A stretch of 64,000 nucleotides of DNA from assembly GCF_024360925.2 (NCBI RefSeq), contig NZ_CP113517.1, positions 3,751,001 through 3,815,000 of the forward strand. The letters are read 5' to 3'. Position numbers and translations under genes: made by a program. This stretch comes from Methylomonas rapida (GTDB taxonomy: Bacteria; Pseudomonadota; Gammaproteobacteria; Methylococcales; Methylomonadaceae). The number at the start of each line of letters is the position of its first letter. The stretch's first letter is position 1. Positions 1 through 7,205 of this stretch are shown here, one piece after another. Below the pieces are notes generated by a model. That model saw only the letters and a program-made list of their open reading frames with translations. It had not been told where the DNA came from and ran no database searches.

Positions 1-687
1 TTGTTCGGCTTTACTACTTTTACCCGCAAATCCGGACTCATAAAATTGTGATTTTAGAACGACATGGTGCGGCGTCTTTTGTTCTCCATTCCTCCCATTA
101 CAACACTTATTAGGGCTATACGGGACTAGCATGCACTTGCGTGCTTCGCAGCAGCCCGCAGAATAATCGTCTTCCGGTGGATTATTACAGTTGTCGGTAA
201 CTTTCTTGGCATCGCCTGATTGATTGCAGGGATGAGATGATGTATCCAGCGCCATGCTGTCTAAAAAAGGCCATGGCGGCGTATTCGGTCCCTGAGACGC
301 ATGATTATGCGTCGTCATATCCAAATGCCGGACAACGTTTTCCCCCTCAAACTTCACATCCATCGACCAACTGGTAAAGTAAACCTTGCCCCGATTAACG
401 CTGGTAATCACCCCTTTTTTTGCCGCGCATCCCGCCTCATCGCCATAACTGGTCTTGAAGTAGGATTTGTTTTTCAGCATGACTTCCTTGCCGGTTATCT
501 TGACGTGCTTGGTGCCTTCCGTGGTATCCGAATCCTTGCCTGTATTCGGGTAAGGGATGGGAACGCCCGGTGGGGTGGCGGGGTTTTCTGGAGGGGTAAA
601 ACAGACGTCGGGAAAAGCGCAGATGGTATTGCCTGATCCCGATTTGCAGGAGACTTCCCGATTATTGGCGAATACGTTATTGGCCAT
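1..687 (-). CDS. PAAR-like (DUF4150) T6SS effector with HNH/GHH-type nuclease region, partial
   Basis: The reading frame is open from the ATG at 687 to the window edge (229 residues visible, C-terminus missing). The N-terminal half (MANNVFANNREVSCKSGSGN and onward) has the Ala/Asn/Gly-rich look of DUF4150, a PAAR-like tip domain that caps the VgrG spike. Around residue 180 a Cys-rich stretch (CCEARKCMLVPYSP, then NKCC) leads into KTPHHVV, the signature seen in GHH/HNH-endonuclease toxins fused to PAAR-like domains. It would be delivered by the T6SS and cleave DNA of a rival cell. The start codon shares one base with the stop of the upstream gene, so it is the last visible member of the vgrG operon. 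The immunity gene should lie just left of the window. The domain call is by motif only. Confidence 0.75.
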   Translation of the reverse strand, partial: MANNVFANNREVSCKSGSGNTICAFPDVCFTPPENPATPPGVPIPYPNTGKDSDTTEGTKHVKITGKEVMLKNKSYFKTSYGDEAGCAAKKGVITSVNRGKVYFTSWSMDVKFEGENVVRHLDMTTHNHASQGPNTPPWPFLDSMALDTSSHPCNQSGDAKKVTDNCNNPPEDDYSAGCCEARKCMLVPYSPNKCCNGRNGEQKTPHHVVLKSQFYESGFAGKSSKAEQ

Positions 688-1727
688 CAATTCCTCGCAG
701 CTTGATAAGACAAAATCAGCGCGCAGCGCTTGCCGTTGTCGTTACCCGTATGCTTTAAAATCCGGTGGCCGGGGGCGATGCCTTTTTTGAATGCATCCAA
801 CAACACGACTAAAATCGCAGGGCCAATGCCGGCACCCACTTCGCCAAAGCAATCGGCCGGGTGCCAGATGTCGTAGAATTCCTTGCGCTGTCTCAAGGTA
901 CGCGACAGTGCCAGAGCCGCCTCCTTGAAATAGTACTGTTCGCCAGACAGGTCGGTGATGCGGAAATCGGTCGAACCAATCGTACAACCGGCATCGGCTT
1001 CGGCCGATTTGATCGCGGCGGCAAGGCCATCCGCGCGCAAAGGCAGTTCGGCATCGACGGTTGCCTTTTCGATGGCAAAGCCCATACCGAGACAATGCAG
1101 CCTGGGTTTGTCATCGGCTATTGGTGCGCCGACGATGATCGCCGAAGCGGCTTCACCCGGAATGAAGCCATTCGAATTCTGACTGGTCAACAAGCGTTCC
1201 CGTTCCTGATAAGCCATCAGTGACGATGCATTCAAAAAGCCGTCAACGCCCACGATTAGCACTTGCTTGAAACCCTGATCGTGTATCAGCTTTCGGGCTT
1301 GGTATAACGCGACGGAACCGGCAACGCGGCCTTGCGGAATCAGAGAGGATTGTTCGTGAAAATCCATCCCCAATTCGGTTTGGACTGCGTGGAACAATTC
1401 GTGATCCAGCCCGTCCAATCTTCCTGGCCGCTCGCCTTCCGCGACGCATAACAAGACAGGTGTTTCCACCGGCACGATTTTGATTTCAGAATTGGCCATG
1501 CATTCCGCAATCGCCATGCACGCCATTTTTACCAGTTTGGTCAATCCCCGCCAGGGTTGAGCCAACGGAACTTCACAACCCATGATCCACTCACCGCCGG
1601 CATCCATGAAACGCGTTTCCTGGAAGTTGTTGATGCCGGCACGAATCGCGGCACACGCGGCGGCGGCATTCAGACCAACACCGCAGACCAGGCCGGTGCC
1701 ATAGACAGTCAGAGCCTGTGTACTCAT
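687..1727 (-). CDS. Beta-ketoacyl-synthase-like (thiolase fold) protein of a T6SS effector cluster
   Basis: A 346-residue protein with thiolase-fold features: an N-terminal VYGTGLVCGVGLN strand, a central GEAASAIIVG stretch and a C-terminal GEVGAGIGPAILVVLL segment like the Gly-rich end of ketosynthases. Where a ketosynthase has its Cys nucleophile (xACxSSLxAL) this protein has QGRVAGSVALYQA, and the HGTGT histidine region reads DLSGEQ, so it is probably not a condensing enzyme. Genes of this type occur beside DUF2169 and DUF4150 genes in T6SS islands, where they may assist effector loading; that role is inference. It overlaps the DUF2169 gene by 4 bp and the toxin gene by 1 bp, so translation is probably coupled. 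Confidence 0.65.
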   Translation of the reverse strand: MSTQALTVYGTGLVCGVGLNAAAACAAIRAGINNFQETRFMDAGGEWIMGCEVPLAQPWRGLTKLVKMACMAIAECMANSEIKIVPVETPVLLCVAEGERPGRLDGLDHELFHAVQTELGMDFHEQSSLIPQGRVAGSVALYQARKLIHDQGFKQVLIVGVDGFLNASSLMAYQERERLLTSQNSNGFIPGEAASAIIVGAPIADDKPRLHCLGMGFAIEKATVDAELPLRADGLAAAIKSAEADAGCTIGSTDFRITDLSGEQYYFKEAALALSRTLRQRKEFYDIWHPADCFGEVGAGIGPAILVVLLDAFKKGIAPGHRILKHTGNDNGKRCALILSYQAARN

Positions 1728-2833
1728 TCGATTTCCACGCTGGCTTCACGCCGCTTGCTTTTTACCACGGCATCCAGCGACGGATAATAGGTTTTGCCCA
1801 ACTCCCTAGCCCGCCACCACGCCGGCGACATTTTGCCCACCAGAACCTGGGCAATCTCGAACATGTTGCGTTTCAACGGCAATCTGGCGCGCCAACACAT
1901 TGTAAACACGCCGGCGTCGGGTTCGATGATCAAGGTATCGATCACCCCGGATGTTTCGTGTTTGCCGCCTTTTTTGTAAAAAAACACGATCGGCATGTCG
2001 ATTCTGGGCAATTTGAACCGAATGTTTGATTGCGGGGCCAAATTTCCCAAGGCTACGTCTTCACCGCCTTGCAGATAAGGCAGTTGCTGATCGGGCGGAG
2101 CTGCCTGGAAATATTGGTTATCGAAGTCGTGCGGCAAGAACGGAAAAATATTGTCTATCCAGTTTTGATCGTAGGTGCCGGCAAAGGGAAAACGCGGCAG
2201 CCAGTTACGACCGATAACGCCAAACGACATCGGCCGATATTCGCCTTTTGGCGAGGTGATGGGACGGTCCATTTCTTCCGTATTCGGTAGCGGTTTGCCT
2301 TCGATTTCGATCAAGTGCCGGCGGTAGCCGCGGCCGACCGGGTTTTGCATGAACGCGCCGTGCTGGCCGGGATCGACATGGAAGTTGTCCTGTCCGCCAT
2401 AAGCACGGTCGTAAGTGATCGGCATTTGTAGAAATGGCCGCGGTCGGCCGGGATTTGCGCCGAGTGCGTTGACTTCCCACTCCCTGTCGCCCACCACATT
2501 GAAGGTTTTGATCATGTCGCCTACCTTCAAGCCTACGGGCAATTTGCTGACCGGCTGGCCATTGGGGGCATGGGCGCTGCCGACCAGCAAAACGTCGCAG
2601 CGCGGCTTGATCGGGGCGAAGTCGGCTTCGTAAATGGGGGCGGAAAAACCCGGTTCACCGGTAAAGGTGTCGGCCATGATCAACGGCTTTTGTTCCTGCG
2701 CCAGTTTGGCGTCGCCGCCGTCGAGTGGAATATTAAACGTGCCCTTGACCACCACCACCAGACTGTCGCGTGCATCCTTATCGGTGCCCTGGGTATAGGT
2801 GGCCTGCATGTCGGTGGCGTTTAACAAGTCCAT
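1724..2833 (-). CDS. DUF2169 family T6SS effector adaptor
   Basis: A 369-residue protein starting MDLLNATDMQATYTQG. The open frame extends upstream, but the ATG at 2833 sits 11 bp after the preceding gene and begins the recognisable family sequence. DUF2169 proteins are encoded with VgrG and PAAR-like toxins and are thought to act as adaptors that load the effector on the spike. The body has the family's beta-rich look, including VVVVKGTFNIPLDGG near the start and RAYGGQDNFHVDPGQ and NPVGRGY motifs in the middle. Its position between DUF6484 and the ketosynthase-like gene fits a vgrG-adaptor-effector operon. No catalytic residues are evident. Confidence 0.8.
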   Translation of the reverse strand: MDLLNATDMQATYTQGTDKDARDSLVVVVKGTFNIPLDGGDAKLAQEQKPLIMADTFTGEPGFSAPIYEADFAPIKPRCDVLLVGSAHAPNGQPVSKLPVGLKVGDMIKTFNVVGDREWEVNALGANPGRPRPFLQMPITYDRAYGGQDNFHVDPGQHGAFMQNPVGRGYRRHLIEIEGKPLPNTEEMDRPITSPKGEYRPMSFGVIGRNWLPRFPFAGTYDQNWIDNIFPFLPHDFDNQYFQAAPPDQQLPYLQGGEDVALGNLAPQSNIRFKLPRIDMPIVFFYKKGGKHETSGVIDTLIIEPDAGVFTMCWRARLPLKRNMFEIAQVLVGKMSPAWWRARELGKTYYPSLDAVVKSKRREASVEIE

Positions 2834-2844
2834 GTGAGTGTCTA

Positions 2845-3318
2845 TTAGTTGATTTGCACCGAACCGCCCTTGATGCGGTTGACGCCGGAGGAACGGCTCA
2901 GGACATAGGCCCCGCGAAGGATGATCTTGCCGGCTTTGGTCAGCGTGATGCTGGCTTTGCCACATTTCAACACGATTTCTTCCTTGGCTTCGATGACATT
3001 GCGTTCTCCGTCGACGTCGACGATTTTGGCCTCGGACGGAAGCAGTACTTCGGTTTCCTTGGTATGGCGCAATCGTCCAATGATCATCGGCGCGTTTGGA
3101 TCGCCGTTTTCAAACAGCAAGGCGACTTCCTTGCCTACATCGTCCTTGGTTAACACGGTCGTTGCCCGCGCGGTTAAAGAGGTATCGCTCGGGTTGCCTG
3201 GAAAAACCACCAGAGGATGCTGCTCGCCATCGAATCCGGTCAGCACCCCAATCACTACGCCATCGATACGCGTTTGAGCTGAAGTTTCGATTTGATTGTC
3301 GAATGCGGTTTCATTCAT
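2845..3318 (-). CDS. DUF6484 domain protein (T6SS-associated)
   Basis: About 157 residues from the ATG at 3318; a GTG at 3330 would add four residues and cannot be excluded. The N-terminal part (RIDGVVIGVLTGFDG, then PLVVFPGN) matches the small DUF6484 domain that is often encoded directly after vgrG. The C-terminal part (EEIVLKCGKASITLTKAGKI, then RGAYVLSR) resembles the beta-helical DUF2345-like tail of VgrG itself, including the KASITL motif shared with the end of the VgrG encoded upstream. It probably associates with the spike. It lies 17 bp downstream of vgrG and 11 bp upstream of the DUF2169 gene on the same strand. Confidence 0.7.
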   Translation of the reverse strand: MNETAFDNQIETSAQTRIDGVVIGVLTGFDGEQHPLVVFPGNPSDTSLTARATTVLTKDDVGKEVALLFENGDPNAPMIIGRLRHTKETEVLLPSEAKIVDVDGERNVIEAKEEIVLKCGKASITLTKAGKIILRGAYVLSRSSGVNRIKGGSVQIN

Positions 3319-3335
3319 TGTCGCTACCACTCGCT

Positions 3336-5525
3336 TTAATTCTGCAATATATTCTTGCCCTTGATCACGACATCCTTGTTGGCCTTGGCGTTGATTTCTC
3401 CTGTCCCCTTGATCGTGATGTCCTTGCCGGATATCGTAATCGTGCCGTCCTTTTTCATCGTGATACTGGCCTTGCCGGTTTTGATGGTGACCGAATCGCC
3501 GGCATCGATGACCAGATTCTTGCCCACTTTCAGGCTGTCATCCTTGCCCACCGACCCGCTACGGTTTTCTCCGATAGTGGAACTCTGATTCTTGCCTACG
3601 CTGACGGTCTGATCTTTGCCAACACTTACCGAATGAGAATTGCCGATGTTGGTCGCCTGATTGGCGCCGACGTTGACCGTTCTGGCCGCGCCCACCACGA
3701 CCTCTTGCGCCGCGCCGATCGCAATGGCTTCGTTGACGCCGACCGATCGCGTCCTATTCAGGCCAATCGTGATCGTTTCATTGGAGCCGACGGTTTCCGT
3801 GCGGTTGACGCCGATGGTGATATTCTCGTTACTCCCTACTTTTTCGGTCCGGTTGACGCCAATCGTGATAGTTTCGTTGTTGTCCACGGTTTCGGTGCGA
3901 TCATGCTTGACGTGCGTGGTTTCGTCGTGATCGATGGTTTTGCTGCGATCGTGGCCGACCCAATGCGTTTCGTCGTTCTCGACTTCGATATCCTGATTCT
4001 TTTCGGCGTGGAGATAAACCTGCTCCGAGCCTTTTTTGTCTTCGAAGCGCAGTTCGTTGGCATTCGCGGAAGAACCACCCTTGGACGAGCGGGACAGAAT
4101 GCCGGTTTGCGTCATATTGGCCGGCAACGCATAGGGCGGCATGTTGTCACCGTTGTAGACGCTGCCTACGATCAAGGGTTGATCGGGGTCGCCTTCCAGA
4201 AATTCGATCACCACTTCATGACCGATGCGCGGAATGGCAACCATGCCCCAGTTCTTGCCGGCCCAGGGATGCGCCACCCTGACCCAGCATGAACTGTCCT
4301 GATCCTTTTTACCGAAGCGATCCCAGTGAAACTGCACCTTCACCCGACCGTATTTATCCGTGTAGATTTCTTCGCCGGCAGGCCCCACCACGACGGCCGT
4401 CTGCGCGCCATGCACGAGCGGTTTGGGGCTGACTCTGGACGCGCGAAACGGATGTTTATTGTCTTGAGCAATGAAACTGCAATCGAACAATTTCCCTGCT
4501 CCCCCCCGCAGCGAACTGGAAAAATATTCTTCCAAAACCATGTGGTAGCTCGCGGAAACGATCAAATATTGTTTGTTTTGGTCATCGCGCGGATGATCCT
4601 GCAAGGTAAAAACATGACCTGTCGCCAACCCGCGCGCGTTGCCCTGCCCTTCGCTACGATCGAAGCGCGCATGCAGTTCTTCGATACGCTGGCGGACGAA
4701 ATGATCGCCAGTGCTGGTTTCGGTGTAATGTCCCGGATAATCGAAGAATTCATGCTCCGCATGGGCATGCGATTCTTTGAGATTCAACTTGACCAGCAGA
4801 TTGGCTTTGGGCTTTTTGAAGTCATAGTCGGTGATTTCGTAACGCCCCGTCTGCACTTCCCGCGAAAATCCCCACTGGAAAACATGATCGGCACGGGTTT
4901 TGTCCACGAGGCCCGTTTCGACATGATACGGAATCCTGGCATAACCGGGAAATGGGCCGAGAGCGGTATTGGCATCGACCAGATACAGCGTGTGTTTGTT
5001 CTGTTCGTGGCTAAAGTAATAAAAAATGCCTTCTTCTTCCATCAAGCGACTGACGAAATTGAAGTCGGTTTCCCTGTATTGCACACAGTATTCCCGCTTG
5101 GTGTAGCTGCCGGTGAGCTTGAGCTGAAAGTCGCTGAAGCCCTGGTCACGAAAAACTTGCGAGATAATTTCGGGCGCGGTTAGATTTTGAAAGATGCGGC
5201 AATTGGCGGTGCGCGTCAAAAACCACAGCCAGGGCCTTACTTCGGCGCGGTAATGAAAGTATTCATTGATGTTGCCATATTGACCGAAACGGCTGACATA
5301 GCCATTGAAATAGCGCCAGCTGCCATCGTCCAGCTGCATGCGAATCGTGAAGTTTTCGCCCAATAATGATTCGGGCGCGATGTCGGATTTTTCGCTTAAT
5401 AAATCAAGTTGAAATTCGAAGGGCTCGCTTAGGCTTTCTTTGCCATGCATTTGATAAAACAGCAAAGTGTTTTCGCGTAACGGCGTAAACACTTGAATTT
5501 TGCGGTTTTCTTGGATGGCTGCCAT
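3336..5525 (-). CDS. vgrG: Type VI secretion system spike protein VgrG
   Basis: A 729-residue VgrG (TssI). Residues 1-370 form the gp27-like base (RENTLLFYQMHGKESLSEPF at the start). Residues about 385-460 form the gp5-like OB domain, with YGRVKVQFHWD and the hallmark PRIGHEVVIEFLEGDPDQPL. Residues 500-680 carry a run of near-repeats (VNRTEKVGSNENITIG and variants) that would extend the beta-helical needle, ending in a DUF2345-like KASITMKKDGTITISG segment. It sits at the tip of the Hcp tube and carries the downstream PAAR-like toxin. It heads an operon with DUF6484, DUF2169, the ketosynthase-like gene and the toxin. The structural T6SS operon is 34 kb away in this window. Confidence 0.95.
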   Translation of the reverse strand: MAAIQENRKIQVFTPLRENTLLFYQMHGKESLSEPFEFQLDLLSEKSDIAPESLLGENFTIRMQLDDGSWRYFNGYVSRFGQYGNINEYFHYRAEVRPWLWFLTRTANCRIFQNLTAPEIISQVFRDQGFSDFQLKLTGSYTKREYCVQYRETDFNFVSRLMEEEGIFYYFSHEQNKHTLYLVDANTALGPFPGYARIPYHVETGLVDKTRADHVFQWGFSREVQTGRYEITDYDFKKPKANLLVKLNLKESHAHAEHEFFDYPGHYTETSTGDHFVRQRIEELHARFDRSEGQGNARGLATGHVFTLQDHPRDDQNKQYLIVSASYHMVLEEYFSSSLRGGAGKLFDCSFIAQDNKHPFRASRVSPKPLVHGAQTAVVVGPAGEEIYTDKYGRVKVQFHWDRFGKKDQDSSCWVRVAHPWAGKNWGMVAIPRIGHEVVIEFLEGDPDQPLIVGSVYNGDNMPPYALPANMTQTGILSRSSKGGSSANANELRFEDKKGSEQVYLHAEKNQDIEVENDETHWVGHDRSKTIDHDETTHVKHDRTETVDNNETITIGVNRTEKVGSNENITIGVNRTETVGSNETITIGLNRTRSVGVNEAIAIGAAQEVVVGAARTVNVGANQATNIGNSHSVSVGKDQTVSVGKNQSSTIGENRSGSVGKDDSLKVGKNLVIDAGDSVTIKTGKASITMKKDGTITISGKDITIKGTGEINAKANKDVVIKGKNILQN

Positions 5526-5767
5526 CGTTTTTGATTCCTGGGAATGAAAGTTTCTGTATTGAGATCAGGCAGTTTGTAGTCCTGTACAAAAGTACCGATC
5601 AAAACCAATATCGTCGTTCCGGTGCATGCCAAAAAACCTGAAAATTTGAAACCGTAGCCCTGCCTTCGGCTATTGTCGATTCATCTAACACTACATTGGC
5701 CGGGTTTGTATACCATTTTTCGCTGGCTAACAAGGCATTTTTATCGTCACCGTGACGCCCGATCCGG

Positions 5768-6718
5768 CTAATGGGCATTGACGATTTGAATGACCTCCGC
5801 GGCAATACTGACCGCGATTTCCTCGGGGGTGTGGCTGTTGATCGACACCCCCATGGGCGCATGAATGTCCTGCCAATAGTGCAGCGGCAATGTATGACTC
5901 AGCCGCTGTTTTAGCAGTGCAATTTTATGCCGACTACCCAGCAAGCCAAGATAGGCAAAGCGTTTGCCGGCCAGCTTGGATAGCACCAGCTCGTCCGTGT
6001 AATGATCAGGCGTCATGATGAATACGAATACGTCCGAGCCTTCAGGAATATGCCCGGCAATATCGGCATAGGAAAGCCGTTTTTTGTGCTGGACACCATT
6101 GCCAAGCGGCAGCGAATCGAGCGGTTCACGTTCATCGATCACGCTGATATCGAAATCAAGCATAGTCAACACTTTGGATAACGCCAAACCGACGTGCCCG
6201 GCTCCAATGATATAGGCCCGTTTGCATTGTCCAATGGTTTCCCTATAAAGCCAATTTTCGCCGTCCACGAACTCGCCTGAGACAAAATCCGCCGCCGGCG
6301 CAAGCTTCATCCCCCGCGCGGAAACACACCAATTTAACGGCACACAGCTGCGGCAACTTGCCAATAAACGCTCAAAAGCTTGCCGGTCATTCGAACTGCA
6401 GGGATAAATCAGCACCGTCTGTTCGCCGCCGCAAATCATGCCGGAAGGCGCTATGTTGTCCGAGGGATGATGAGCGCGACGGCAGATTTTTGGCGTGGCT
6501 TCACCATCCGCCAACATACGCTGGGCTATTGCGATAGTCTCAGCTTCGATCAAACCGCCGCCTATCGTACCGATACACTCACTGGCTGTCAGCGCCATTT
6601 TGGCACCCACTTTGCGCGGCGTACTGCCACGGCTTTCGGTGACGATCAACAATACCGCGGACTGATGCGCATCGAATGCATCGAGCAGCCATCGCCAGAT
6701 TGCGCCCGGCTCAGCCAA
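5768..6718 (-). CDS. xdhC: Xanthine dehydrogenase accessory protein XdhC
   Basis: 316 residues. XdhC binds molybdenum cofactor, promotes its sulfuration and inserts it into XdhB. The N-terminal XdhC/CoxI domain (VTESRGSTPRKVGAKM, then GTIGGGLIEAE) and the C-terminal Rossmann-like domain (AYIIGAGHVGLALSKVLTML, then FVFIMTPDHYTDELVL and YLGLLGSRHK) are complete. The start is a TTG at 6718: no in-frame ATG follows near the N-terminus, and GAGG lies six bases upstream. It overlaps the preceding membrane-protein gene by 8 bp and is the last gene of the purine operon. Confidence 0.93.
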   Translation of the reverse strand: MAEPGAIWRWLLDAFDAHQSAVLLIVTESRGSTPRKVGAKMALTASECIGTIGGGLIEAETIAIAQRMLADGEATPKICRRAHHPSDNIAPSGMICGGEQTVLIYPCSSNDRQAFERLLASCRSCVPLNWCVSARGMKLAPAADFVSGEFVDGENWLYRETIGQCKRAYIIGAGHVGLALSKVLTMLDFDISVIDEREPLDSLPLGNGVQHKKRLSYADIAGHIPEGSDVFVFIMTPDHYTDELVLSKLAGKRFAYLGLLGSRHKIALLKQRLSHTLPLHYWQDIHAPMGVSINSHTPEEIAVSIAAEVIQIVNAH

Positions 6719-7205
6719 ACCACACCTCGCTCAAGGCAAAATAAATCGCCATCAGGGCCGAATAGGCCGCACTCGCCAAAAAACGCCAAGTCAGCGGCAC
6801 CCGGTTTTGTATCAAATAATTCATCAGCAGACCGACCGGCACGATATGCAGAAAAGAATCCAACCCTATGCTCAATAACTGCCAATTCAGCTCGGACCAG
6901 CGCGCGGAAAACAGACGGATGAACAGCAAATGCCGGGCGATCCATAGCGGATTGAAGAAAGCTTGCGCCAGCAAGGCCCTGTTCAGCGAATTCCAGCGTC
7001 CCGGCAGGCCAAACCGGCTATGAATCCAGCGGAAATAGGACGGAATTTCCGTCGCGTACACTGTCGCCCCCACAAGCAGCAAGCCCAATGCCCTAGACGG
7101 GGAAAACTCACCGACTATCAGCGTGGCTATCGTATCGCCAGCGGCATAGATCAAGCCACCGCGCAGCGCGGTACGCCAGTCAGGCAGGAGAAATATTTTT
7201 GCCAT
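6711..7205 (-). CDS. Integral membrane protein, Mpv17/PMP22-like pattern
   Basis: 164 residues from the ATG at 7205 (a TTG three codons upstream is possible). Four hydrophobic segments are visible. The first contains GGLIYAAGDTIATLI; a later pair reads ALLAQAFFNPLWIARHLLF and LLSIGLDSFLHIVPVGLL. The order of a Gly-Asp pair in helix 1, a Tyr/Pro/Trp loop (EIPSYFRWI), an AQ..F.P helix and a final helix recalls the Mpv17/PMP22 family of mitochondria and peroxisomes, but this is by eye only. It is embedded in the xdh operon, overlapping xdhB by 26 bp and xdhC by 8 bp, so a link to purine transport or enzyme maturation is possible. Its function is unknown. Confidence 0.55.
   Translation of the reverse strand: MAKIFLLPDWRTALRGGLIYAAGDTIATLIVGEFSPSRALGLLLVGATVYATEIPSYFRWIHSRFGLPGRWNSLNRALLAQAFFNPLWIARHLLFIRLFSARWSELNWQLLSIGLDSFLHIVPVGLLMNYLIQNRVPLTWRFLASAAYSALMAIYFALSEVWFG

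Noticed and set aside
3096..4292. Long plus-strand open frame (398 codons) opposite vgrG
   Set aside because: It is the complement of the repetitive VgrG tail; its repeated Asp/Phe-rich pattern reflects the repeats on the other strand, and vgrG is beyond doubt.
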